From Zingiber officinale (Eukaryota; Streptophyta; Magnoliopsida; Zingiberales; Zingiberaceae): 64,000 bases of DNA. Positions within the stretch are counted from its first letter, which is position 1; each line of letters opens with the position of its first letter. This document shows, one piece after another, positions 32,801 to 43,829 of this stretch. Where the stretch lies: the NCBI RefSeq assembly GCF_018446385.1, contig NW_024589888.1, positions 1 to 64,000 of the forward strand. The letters run 5' to 3'. Under the pieces are notes generated by a model. The model searched no databases. It was not told where the DNA came from and saw nothing but the letters and a program-made list of their open reading frames with translations. The translations under genes and the position numbers were made by a program.

Positions 32801-35800
32801 TGCACCGGGCTACCCTTTTTTTTAACATTGTATGTTATTGGTTATTGTGACTCCACACTACTTTTGCAATAAAAATCTGCTTTGTAATAAAAGAAACAAT
32901 GGTTATATCATATTTTATCATACGATAGTATTATATATCATCATCATAGCGTATTGATCTCAACTACTTGGGATGGTCTACATAGATCCTATCCCTCCAT
33001 TGACTGTTGTGCAAGGTTATCCCAATTAGTAATATTGGGATCCATTAGATTATGTGGTATTACGTTAACTGGAGTGTGTTTAGATTTTCCAATCTTATTT
33101 AGTGAGACAGTTGTTAAACCATGGTGCATTAAGCAATTATAAGCTTAGGAAAGTTTCAAGCCCATTTGTATGGCTCATTGGCCCACTTTCCTGCTCTCTT
33201 TTCAAGTTAATTTGTAGAACAGTTTTTCATAGAAAATTCCAAACTTCATCAGTGAGGGAGCCACTGAAGGAAAGATGAGTCAAATTTCACATTTCATACA
33301 AGGGAGGATAGGTAAAATGCAAAACTAAAAGCAGCCAGAAGCCTAGAAACTTTTCTTTTTTCTCTATATGAAGAAGCTTCAGGTAGAAAAACCTCAATCT
33401 GAGGCTATTTGATATTGCCATACTTAACCATTTAACATGTTTTTGGATAGGATAGAATTAAGTCACACAAAAGAAAGTGATGTTGGTGCAGCGGGACCTG
33501 CAAGAGGGGAGGAGTGAATTGCCTACAAAATAATAACTACCCTCCTCGTACTTTCAACTCAAAAATTAGCAACAATAAAATAAAAAATAACAGAAAAGAA
33601 GGAAAAGGAACTCAGCAATTGACTTGGTTACAACCAATAAGGTTGTTAATCCAAGGCGGTTGAACGATGCACTAAAAGTCTCCTTCTCTGAAGGCGGAGA
33701 AGCCTTTTACACACTTAGAGAGCTCAAGAGTTACTAGGAATTGATTACAGAGTTGAATGATTAATTTCCTAGCTCCAGGGGCCTTTATATAGCTTTTGGA
33801 AAACCTATCTCGAATGTTGAGGGCGCATCCAAAGGGATTGAGGGTGCCTCCAAGGTGGATAAACGGATAAAGTTTTATCCGCTTGCCAACGATCACAAAG
33901 ACTGGGTTGAGGGTGCCTTCAACCTGCATGGTATAAATAGCTTCCAGTTTCTCTTTTTCTTCTTCTTCCGAAGCTCCGATCGCTTGGGTGATTTCGGCCA
34001 GCCGAAATAGGGCTCACCCGAACCCAATTTCCGACCTTCTCCTCGAGCAGGCTTCCGCTCCGGCTTCTCATCCCTCGAACGCCACGTACGTTCTTCTTGT
34101 CCACCGATGTACTCTTCCGCAGCTCTTTCGTCCTTCGGACGCACCGAGCCCGTCGGCTCCCTTCCCGTGTCGTCCTTCTCGCTAGTTGCGTCTTCCGCTC
34201 GATTTCCTGCGCTACTAAGCTCCTGCACACTTAGACATAGGGATTAAAACCAAACAGAATCTAACCTAACTTAGTTGATCACATCAAAACAACCATGGGG
34301 TTCAACAAGTGAATGGTCTGCAAGAGGATTCTTCCATTACATTGGTTTTGTTTCTAATTCCAGATTTCAGTCTTGTGCGAGATCACTACTTGTTGACTCT
34401 AAATAATTCCTCATAAATCAAATGATATTCCAACTATTTACTTCATATTGAATGTTACTTTGCTTACCAACTGCTAATGTATGATTCTGTTGCAGTTATT
34501 TCTATTTGTGATCATTACCCTAATGCTACTGAACTGACTATGAATGGCACACCAAATTCTGATGCCCTTGTCATTCATGCAATGAATTCTCTGAGGTTTA
34601 TTTACAGCTCTCTTTGACTTTGGCTCAATTTTTATTTATTTAATCATTGCTAGCCCTTATATGTTGGTTTGTCATAATTCACAGGGGACTTCAAACCTTA
34701 ATCTTGGACAAGGGGCATTTTAGTGATGTTTTTTTTCATACATTGACGAGCTGTCCTGCATTAACTAGTTTGAAAATTTCTGATTCATCGATTGGCAATG
34801 GTATTCAAGATGTAACTGTATACCATGAAAATTTACACAACTTGCAGATGATAAAATGTAGAGTTCTCCGAGTTATTATCAGGTGATTGTAGTGCCAATT
34901 GGTTGTTTGTTTTGCTCTGACCATATTGTAATGTGTAATCTAATTACTTTGCACAACATGAGTGCTTGGCAGATGTCCTCAGCTACAAACTTTGTCTCTA
35001 AAGCGCAGCAGCATGGCCCATGCTTTGCTTACTTGCCCACAATTAAATGTGCTGGATTTATCATCCTGCCACAAATTATCAGATACTACAATTCGAACTG
35101 CTGCTATGTCATGCCCTTTATTGGCATCAATAGACATGTCATCTTGCTCTAGTGTCACTGATGAAACCATACGCGACATAGCTTCCACATGTCCAAACAT
35201 ATGCATGTTTGATGCTTCAAACTGTCCAAATATTTCATTAGAGGTTAGTTTCAAATGCCATGGTATTTTGTTGCGATACTCCAACGTCATATCTCATATG
35301 CACGTAAGAGTATGTGTTTGGACTTTTCAGGCTGTGAGATTCCCAAAGTTAATGGATTTAAGGCTTGAAAGCTGTGAGGGTATAGTATCTGCTTCTATGA
35401 CTGCAATATCATACAGTGTGATGTTAGAGGTTAGAGACATACAACAATTTTTCCTCAGTGTGTTTCCTTGATTTTGTCAATTTTCTGACCTTGAGATATT
35501 GCAGTCATTGAAGCTCGATAACTGCAGCATGCTTACTGCCATGACACTTGATATGCCAAAGCTGCAGACTATAAGTCTCGTTCACCTGCGCAAGTAAAAG
35601 TTTCTTTATTTTCTCTTTTCCTCTTTGATTGTGTTGTTTCTTCTCTATAACTAAAACTAAATCACACATGTATTAGATTTGTTTATTTAGATTTGCGGAG
35701 TCCTGTGCTCAAGCAGATCAAAATTTCTAGGTGTTCAGCACTTCAAGACATAAGTATCACTTCAAATGTTCTTCAGGTCTGCTTTCTCTTATGTGAAGCT

Positions 35801-38800
35801 AGAATTTATTTTTCTATTATAGAATAAAATGCTATTGAAGTGAAATATGATTTTGAAAGTATGACCCTGATTCTTGTTCATGCAGAAACTGGTGTTGCAA
35901 AAACAGGAAAGTTTGGCTTATTTGTCTCTGCAATGCCAAAGCTTGCTAGAACTGGACCTTAGCAATTGTGATTCTTTGACAGATTCTCTTGAAGTTTTCA
36001 ATAGTGAGGGAGGTTGCCCCAAGTTGAGATCATTAATTCTTGACAATTGCCAGGTCTGTTGTTTAGTTATATCAGTTTGTGATAATTAATTCTTGACAAT
36101 TGTCAGTTCTGTTTTTACTTCGATGTAGCATATAACAATATTGAATTTCCATGAACACATGTTTCCTAAGCATGCATCATGTTATAGACATTGTTTTACT
36201 GAAATAGATGCTATTTTAGGTTCAGTATATTATTTCAATCATAAGTAACAAGCAGAATAGACACTACAATTGATTAGTTAATCACATAAATATTCTGTGT
36301 AGTTCTCAAATGTAGAGTGAACACTACAATTATATTTTAGTATGTATGCATATGCCATCATTATTAAGTTATTATTTGACATTAATTGTATTTGTTAAAC
36401 TGGAGTTCAGGTATTTGTTGAGAACTTGGTAAAAGCAATCCAGAAAGATGCCATAGTTAACAAGATGTAAATGAAATGTAAGTTTGGTTAAAATATTTAG
36501 TTTACTTCCACATGGGATATTATACTAGAAGCTAGTATGTAGAAGTGCTATATACGTGGATGTCATTGTTCAGTTTTCTATTACCATTTTTGCTGGCATG
36601 GTCCACCCATAGTCCCAAACGTTTTTTTGAGGGTTCTTTCATCCCAAGTAATTAGTCTACAGAATGAGCTCTACCCCACTTCAACATGGAGCTAAGTTTG
36701 TATGCTTGAGTTATCTCAGACCTAAGAGCACTTGTTAATGGCCTAAGATGCCTAAGTTCAAGTATTCTTGAGTTATGAGGCCTGAAAGGGTTTGTATTCT
36801 TGAGCTCTAGCCCATTTCGAGTTGGTAATTTTGATGTCAGTGCTGGGTGTCCTTGGTGTAAGTTATTTGCCAAGATATAATGCTAATGATGAGAGTGTAA
36901 ATACAATAAATTCAAGGATTGAAATGAGAACAAATTTAGAACTAAAAGTTTTAAATTAAGGGAACTAAAAATAGATATGTGAAATGTCATTTCAATAACA
37001 AGAACTGATGGAATATTTAAGATAGATGGTCATGAAATTCCTATAAGAGTTGTAGATATGTAAGTGTTGTATCTCAAGGAAAATGATAAAGATGCAACTA
37101 ACAGTATATAGAATCAGCCTACCAATTTCACCTTGTGAGTATTTCATGAAACATGGTACATGATGATTGTGTGCCCCTAGCATAGATCAGAATATAAAGA
37201 TGGAGGTGTTGAACAACTAAAAGGATAAAATAAAGAAATACTAATACCTGAGAATAATTAATTGATTCAATCACAATAGAAGAAGTTGAATCAATTATCA
37301 TGGAAGTTGCAAAGAATAGAGGGAAAACAAACAACAATCAATTAATGAAATAAAAAAATATTCAAATTAATTTGAACATTACTAGTAATGTAGCCTTGCA
37401 TAGGGCTTAATGGCATAGTAATGTGAGGATGAAAGTTGTTGTAAGAAGTGTTGCACAGGAAATCTTGTACTGTGTCGAGCATAACTGTCGAAACATTTTG
37501 CTCCGATAAATTACCAAAATTCCATACTGCTCAGCCTCAAGACAATATCTCCTATGCCGTATCAATCATGTCGACGAGCATTATTTCATGTGAACACTTG
37601 ATGACATGCTAAAATTTGAGATAATGTTCTTTTTTTTTTTTACTTTGTGTTCATATAAGATAATCTCAAAATTGTAGCAAACATTGAACTATATAGTTGT
37701 TTAATTTTTTCTTTTTTGTCTTCATCTCTTTCCTCCGTTCACCTCTAATTTATTACCAACATCATACATCAACAGTATCCTTCTAGTCAAGGACCAAAAT
37801 ACCGGCACGGTTCGAGATTTCTAACCTTGCTGCAGGTACTTATACATGATCCAATAATAACAACATTATCAACATCTTATACTACAAGCTGTTAGTACCA
37901 ACTATTTTGGACTTTGGATATAAAAGGCTATATCACTAACAACACTTAGGCTTCTTACTTAAGAAGGCCCAATTCATTATCATGCATAATTCATGATGTT
38001 ATTATTGATATATGGTAATCTAGCCGTTATGTTGAGCATTTCGTTTTGGCATGTTTGAAAGGCTTGATTCAGTTCATGACTTTCATTTCTGAAATCTTTA
38101 TTTATTCACCTTTCAAACTCTGGTAGTTATCTGAAGTGATTTAATTTGAAGTTTTAGATGCATATTATCCGTTTTCATCCATCATAACTATGACTAGAGT
38201 TTTTATTTTTTATTTTTTGATGTTATGTTGTAAATTATGCTGAAAAATAATTGTATTGTTTATGCCTTTATTCTTTGATGGTTTCATTTTGTCCAGAGCT
38301 TAATTATAATCAATATCAAAAGTTATACTCTAGTCTCTCTATCCTTGGATGGGTGTCGTGCCATCACTACCCTTGAACTGTCATGTCCAAATCTTCAAGA
38401 ACTAAATCTTGATGGTTGTGATCACCTTAAAAAAGCTTCATTTAGCCCGGTATGTGGCCATTATTGACTCAATCATTTATGTTCTTATAATAACTTTTAT
38501 CAAGTTTTCTACTAACAGGGAATTTTCTTTGTCATTAGATCATTTTTAGCAAAATATTTCAGGTTTACTATTGTAATTTCCAGTTAATTTTTCCTTTTTG
38601 TGTAGCTTATTGAAGTTTTTGAATTTTTTTTTGTATGTTTAAATGATACATTTTCTATACTGTATTGTATATATGTAAACTAAAAGTTAAATAAGACCGT
38701 GTTCTTTTTATGAAGAGAGTATAATATCTTTTGAGGGAAATTTTTCAGATCCATGAATTTAAATCATTAATAGAGTAAATTCTCGGCTCTATTAAAATTC

Positions 38801-41800
38801 AATTTTGAACATCCTTGAGGGAGAGCTGTTAATGATAGATTGATTATTTTGATATCTATTTTGGTGTTGTTAATTAAATCTTGTAACTCATATTCTGAAC
38901 AATTGCATAGTTAGGCGGCTGTTAAAATCTTGCAGCGATGACAATTTTATCAATACATTGTTGGAAACTAATGCTGATTAATTGTTCTGGTAATTTATTT
39001 GGGCTTGTTGATGAAATATCATAGTTATTTAAGGTGTTAGGCGCCCAAAAGCGCATAGGTGCTATGGGGCCTGAGGCGCATAGCGCAAGGTGAGACGCAT
39101 GTCTTTACCAAAGTAATGCACTCTGGGTATAAAGTTTTACAATTCAAACTTATATAAAGAATTTCTGCCAAAATATTTCATTAACAAAACTATAATCCAT
39201 AAAATATTAAACAATAATGTTAATATAAAATTCAATAACAAATAAATATGTTATGCACATAATTCAAATTTTTTTAAAAAGAACTTCAAATATCTAAATC
39301 TTCATCATCTTTCTCAATCATATCATTATCATTATCACTAGATGTTTCATATTTGTATAAGATTTATGGGTTCCATCAAGACTGATTTCTTCCTCTTCGA
39401 CAAGGCACACGCTTAAGGCACAAGAGGCTACTCCTTATGCCTAGGCACAAAAGGCTACGGCTTATGCCTAGGCACAGCAGGCGAGTGCCTTTAATAACTA
39501 TGTGAAATATTAAACTTATTTGAGCAGTTGTGTGGTTATTAATTGCTTAAATCTGCATGGTTGACTTTCTTAAGGCAATATCTGTTGGGAACTGACTCTA
39601 ATGCTTTTTCCTTGTTACACATGTGCTTGATGTGTTCTACCTAGCTGTTATTACCAAAAAAAAAAAAACTGTTTTCAGTTTGATGCTTTGCAACTTTGGC
39701 TGATTGCCACCAATTACTTTTCTGAAATTTTCAGTAAATATGGTTTTTTTAGTGTAAAACGGTTTTTAAGTATCTTTTGAGCAAATTCAGTCATCTTATA
39801 TATGTCCACGACAACTCCTTTCATATGCCTTGATATCAATCGTGACTGTTGTTTAGGTTGGCCTTGAGTTGCTTGATTTGGGTATCTGTCCACGATTAAG
39901 TGTTCTGCAGATTGAAGCGCCAAGCATGCAAGTGTTAGAGCTTAAGGGATGTGGCATACTGTCTGAGGCTTATATTAGTTGTTCTTGTTTGAAGTCCTTG
40001 GATGCTTCCTTCTGCAGGTTATTTACTGTCATCTCTTCTCTGGGAATGTGTTTTATTTTCTTTTAGATGAACTTGTGAACTTTTGTCTGTTTTGCAGGAA
40101 CTTAAGTGATGAATCATTGTCTAGAACAGCTAGATCTTGCCTGCAGATTGGATCTTTGGTCCTTTCATCATGCCAATCTGTTGCATTTGATGGGCTATCT
40201 TCCTTGCATTTGCTTCGACATCTGGTTCTACTGGATCTGTCCTATACCTTTGTGACAGACTTACAACCTGTTTTTGACAATTGTTTTAAGTTGGCGGTAA
40301 GTTTATATTTTTGTTTTCTCTTGAGCTTGTATCTTCTTTATTTGGATTCATATTTGTGATTTTGATCTGAGCTGTTGGCATTCATTCATGCTGGTTTCCT
40401 TGAATATAGTTGATAAAAGTTCAAATTGGTGACATGTATCATAGTAGTTAAATTATGCACCATCTGAGATTTACTCTAAGCTGTATTATGTGCAAGATGT
40501 ATCAGATTAAGTGGAGAATGATATAAATTGTTTCAGATAAAACAAATGTTTGAATATCTAAGATTTTTACATGTATATTTTATATTTCCTCAATTAGGGT
40601 TATGCTTATAAATCCAGTTATATGCTTGGAAAAAAATGATACTGTTTTATTGAGCTTTGGGATTTTAACATGCAGGTCTTAAGGCTCTCTGCGTGCAAGT
40701 ACCTCACAGATTCCTCCTTGGGTGCCCTGTATAAGGAGAGTGCACTTCCAGCCCTATGCAAATTAGATCTGTCATACTCATCTGTTGTGCAGCTTGATAT
40801 ACTAAATATTCTCGCTCAATGTACGAATTTGGCTCATCTGAATTTGAATGGCTGTGCAAATATGCATCAACTTGTCTGGAACAGAAGTTATTGCAATTTA
40901 TCTCAAAAATCTGTCAATGTCTGTTCACCTTCCCCATTGAAAGACAATGAGAAGGATGTCTACCTGGAGACTGGCCATCTGCTTGAAATTTTGAACTGCA
41001 CCGGTTGTCCAAACATTACAAAAGCCCTTATTTCTTCAAGTGCCAATTGTTTTTATTTATCAAAAATAAACCTTAATTTATCTATAAATCTGAAGGAGGT
41101 AGATTTGGCATGTGGAAGCCTTTGTATGCTAAACATAAGGTAATACTCATCCTGAATAGTTTCCACTAGCAGTAGGCTTTTGCGCTCTCTCTCTTTCTAC
41201 CTTACACACTGTGCACCTTTTGTTTAGCTATTGTAATTCCCTGGAGTTCTTGAGGCTCAAGTGTCCAAGGCTAAACAATCTCTGGCTTCTGGTAAATGAC
41301 TGCTTGTGATTATGAATTTGCTAGTAATATTTCTTCAATTATCAAAAACTCTGTTGTATTTTCCTTTAAACTTCCTGTCCTCATCTCAGCTATATTATAT
41401 TTTTGCAAAGAAGCATGATATTTTGAGGGAGGAATTTTTTTAGTTTTTTGTTTTGGAAAATATCGTCATATTTCCAATGAGAGGTAAACTGAGTTTATGA
41501 ATTTCTGATGGCATTTAACAATATTGAAACTTGGGGGACATTTTGCACAGAAAGGTGGGAGGGAGTGTGAACTTTCCCTTGTATTTTATGTGCTTTTTTT
41601 TTTTGCCACACTATTTTGTTCTAGTTAGTTGTTATGTTTTTGTATTTTAATTTTTTTTTTCCTCTAATGCCAATATTCCAAAAGATATATCTTGTGTAAA
41701 ATTCAATTTGGCCATTTATTAAGGTAACATGGGATTTTGTTAAACAAGATGCTCTATATCCTTGCATTATTGTTAAGAATCAATTTTACAAATGCCTTCA

Positions 41801-42380
41801 TGAAAATTGGTATTATATGCTTCTTTTTCACAATTTGTCACTTCAGTCTTGTTCTGATTTATTTTTAACCACAGGCTTGCAGCATGCTAGCTGAAGAAGA
41901 GTTAGAAACTGCCATTTCTGAGTGTCCCACACTGGAAATTATGAACATCGACTCTTGTCCTAAGGTTAGATATCATATCTACATCTTGCTAGATTATTGG
42001 ATATCAGATTTAGTTATTTACAACATGCAATATTTTTTTCATTGGCTCAATTTACAAATAGAAAATGACATTTGATAAAGTTATACATTTCCGGTCATAT
42101 AAGCAGGATCTTGTGATTTGGTACATTTTCATAAGCACCACTATATTGATTGGATTGCCCTAGTAAAATAAGCCAATCATCGGACCTGTAATAGTGAGAT
42201 GCCTTTGGCAGCGGTAGGCTAAAACGAAATGCAATTATGGTGTGCGACACAATATGCAGTGTTATCCTTGAAAATCTTGTACAACATTCATCGTGTTTTC
42301 TGTGGCAGATACGTGCTAAGGATTTGACCAAATGGCATGCGATATGCCCGAGTCTCAAACGAATACAAAGCTGCGTATAG
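29838..42380 (+). CDS. FBL15: F-box/LRR-repeat protein 15 (SLOMO type)
   Basis: This is an SCF ubiquitin-ligase substrate receptor. The Arabidopsis orthologue (FBL15, SLOW MOTION) acts in auxin homeostasis and leaf-initiation timing; that role is transferred by homology. Exons: 29838-30178, 30768-30999, 31094-31226, 34496-34595, 34685-34882, 34973-35243, 35331-35429, 35505-35593, 35677-35776, 35886-36053, 38297-38449, 39857-40017, 40098-40296, 40676-41139, 41228-41291, 41875-41964, 42309-42380, giving 977 residues (family about 990). An acidic, serine-rich N-terminus is followed by the F-box near residues 182-225 (DLSDDLLHL, VFSFLGQKDLCRAGSTCRQW). Cysteine-rich LRRs then run to the C-terminus (CPQLNVLDLSSCHKLSD, LELKGCGILSEA, YLTDSSLGALYKE). 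Start: the only in-frame ATG upstream of the acidic region. The first donor (CAA|GTGGCC) is weak but is the one that fits the phase. Introns 3, 10 and 11 are long; a solo LTR and a SINE lie in intron 3 and a hAT MITE in intron 11. Confidence 0.92.
32657..32823 (+). mobile_element. Au-type SINE, nearly full length
   Basis: A box A-like start (GAGTCTTAACGCAACGG), box B (GGTCATGGATTTGAATCC), then GGTTAAGACTGCATACAATA, CACCGGGCTACCC and a T-tail reproduce the whole Au SINE layout. It lies in FBL15 intron 3. No target duplication was found, so it is older or its flanks have decayed. Confidence 0.85.
32936..33150 (-). mobile_element. Degenerate LINE 3' fragment
   Basis: On the minus strand the end reads GGATCTATGTAGACCATCCC and then a TGATGATGAT tail, like the 3' ends of plant RTE-type LINEs but from a subfamily other than copies 1-3. 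No open frame. It lies in FBL15 intron 3. Confidence 0.45.
33481..34307 (+). mobile_element. Solo LTR in FBL15 intron 3
   Basis: This 827-bp unit starts TGTTGGTGCAG, ends GGGGTTCAACA and has a perfect 5-bp target duplication (AGTGA at 33476-33480 and 34308-34312). Internal TATA-like sequence (TTTATATAGC near 33785) fits plus-strand LTR orientation. No internal retrotransposon sequence adjoins, so it is the product of LTR-LTR recombination. It is homologous to 2163-2981. The family (copia or gypsy) cannot be told from the LTR alone. Confidence 0.9.
36030..36113 (+). repeat. Duplicated exon end and splice donor
   Basis: The last bases of the exon ending 36053 (ATTAATTCTTGACAATTGCC before AG|GTCTGT) are repeated about 56 nt downstream as TTAATTCTTGACAATTGTC before AGTTCTGT. 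The second copy has lost the GT in register, so it should not act as a donor. This is a small direct duplication across an exon-intron junction. Confidence 0.75.
36114..38296. other. FBL15 intron 10, no element identified
   Basis: AT-rich sequence of about 2.2 kb. Open frames here are short and do not match LRRs, and the flanking exons (35886-36053 and 38297-38449) join in phase 0. It may hide old repeats that I could not name. Confidence 0.5.
39020..39502. mobile_element. hAT-like MITE in an FBL15 intron
   Basis: The ends are inverted repeats CATAGTTATTTAAGG and CCTTTAATAACTATG, with a perfect 8-bp target duplication TGAAATAT (39012-39019 and 39503-39510). Sub-terminal GGCGC and AGGCACA repeats flank an AT-rich centre. 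483 bp, non-coding. It lies between the exons ending 38449 and starting 39857. Confidence 0.9.
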
Positions 42381-43829
42381 AAGCTGTTTTCCAGCAGGCA
42401 ATCCTTCGAGTGCAGCTATAGGAGCAGCCACTTTGTGCCCCCTTTTTTTTAAGATGTACATAATTTGAATGTGTTGTTTTTCGCTATTTGAGGCTATCTG
42501 GTGCAGATGCACACTATCATGTTTGCTTTGTAGCTTCACTCTACTGATCTTTCATCTTTTTTCTATTTTTTCATTGTAAAGAGGGAGGTAGGGAGAATAA
42601 TATGTAGCAATACGGTGAAAAGTTATAGTTCGTAGACACAATTGGAGAACCTTGTGAAAACTGAAACAGACAGAAAGCTTGCCCTGGAAAATAAAACAAT
42701 AATGCAGTTCCCTGCATGATGTTTCATTGACAAGCATCATAGTCCAGCTCTATACATGAAATACAGTTCAAATGTCTGATGATGCCTGTCGTATTTTATT
42801 TCAATGACTAATATTTTCAATATTTAATGCGATACAAGATTATGATTCAAGGTATTATTTAATAGAAAAGCACAAGTTTTTTTTTACAAGGCTTTCAAAA
42901 AAATGAATTCAGTTTTTTTTAAATAAAGATATTTTAAAGAATCTGTAACGTAAATATGCCATTAGTATCTGTAATTTTTTAGGGTCTGGAGTACGGGTGC
43001 AGATGAATTGAATTGAGTAGACTAGTATGAAAGTATTAATATTGCAGTTTGAATTTGAAAAATACATGTGATATTTAAATTTGATTCAAAGTTCTAAAAT
43101 ATAAATGATTATAGCTCAAGGTCGATTTGAAATGAAATTTGAGCTCTCTAGATTTTGATTCGAGCAGAATTAAACCGTATATGGAAATGAATTAAATTTG
43201 AATTATTCAAACCAAAGTATATTTATACTAAAATTATAAAAATAAATAAATAGAGTTGAGTACGAATATGGCTATAAAGTGATTGATGAATAATTAAATA
43301 AAATATTAAAAAATTATTGAACGTATTAAAATTCCACTCGAATTTCATAATTTTAAATATTTTTTTAATCACCAAGGCAAATTGGGCTTAACAGACAACC
43401 CAACGTCACCTGTTTTTTCAAACTTTCTAAGTGTAACGTGCGTAGGTGAGATTTGAAACCAAGACCATCTCTTTTATCTACATATATTGTTTGTATCTAT
43501 AATTCGTCATCAAGCTGCCGTAGCACATACATCATTCACAAACAGATGGTTAATTTTCACATCTAGATATCTAACACATTTAGATACATCCCTAATTTTC
43601 ACATTTTGATCCCTAATACATCTACGAGTAAACTACTTGTAAACGAATGTTCCAATCGAACAGATAAAAATGCATCACTCGCCTGAAGCTTTGAGGTTCA
43701 TTCATTTACAGAAAACTTTTACATGCTATGGCTTTTGAAAGCTCCCTAGGTAAAACTAATTAATTGGTCATGCTACGAAAACATGTACTCGATTTCCAAA
43801 CTGAAACCCTACTTAGGAAACAAACTCAC
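42381..43829. other. Convergent intergenic region between FBL15 and MPH2
   Basis: It holds the 3' regions of both genes, which converge here. AT-rich, no further gene seen. Confidence 0.45.

Noticed and set aside
32657-32823. Possible tRNA gene from box A and box B sequences
   Set aside because: The order and the downstream body match an Au SINE, and no cloverleaf with acceptor stem closes.
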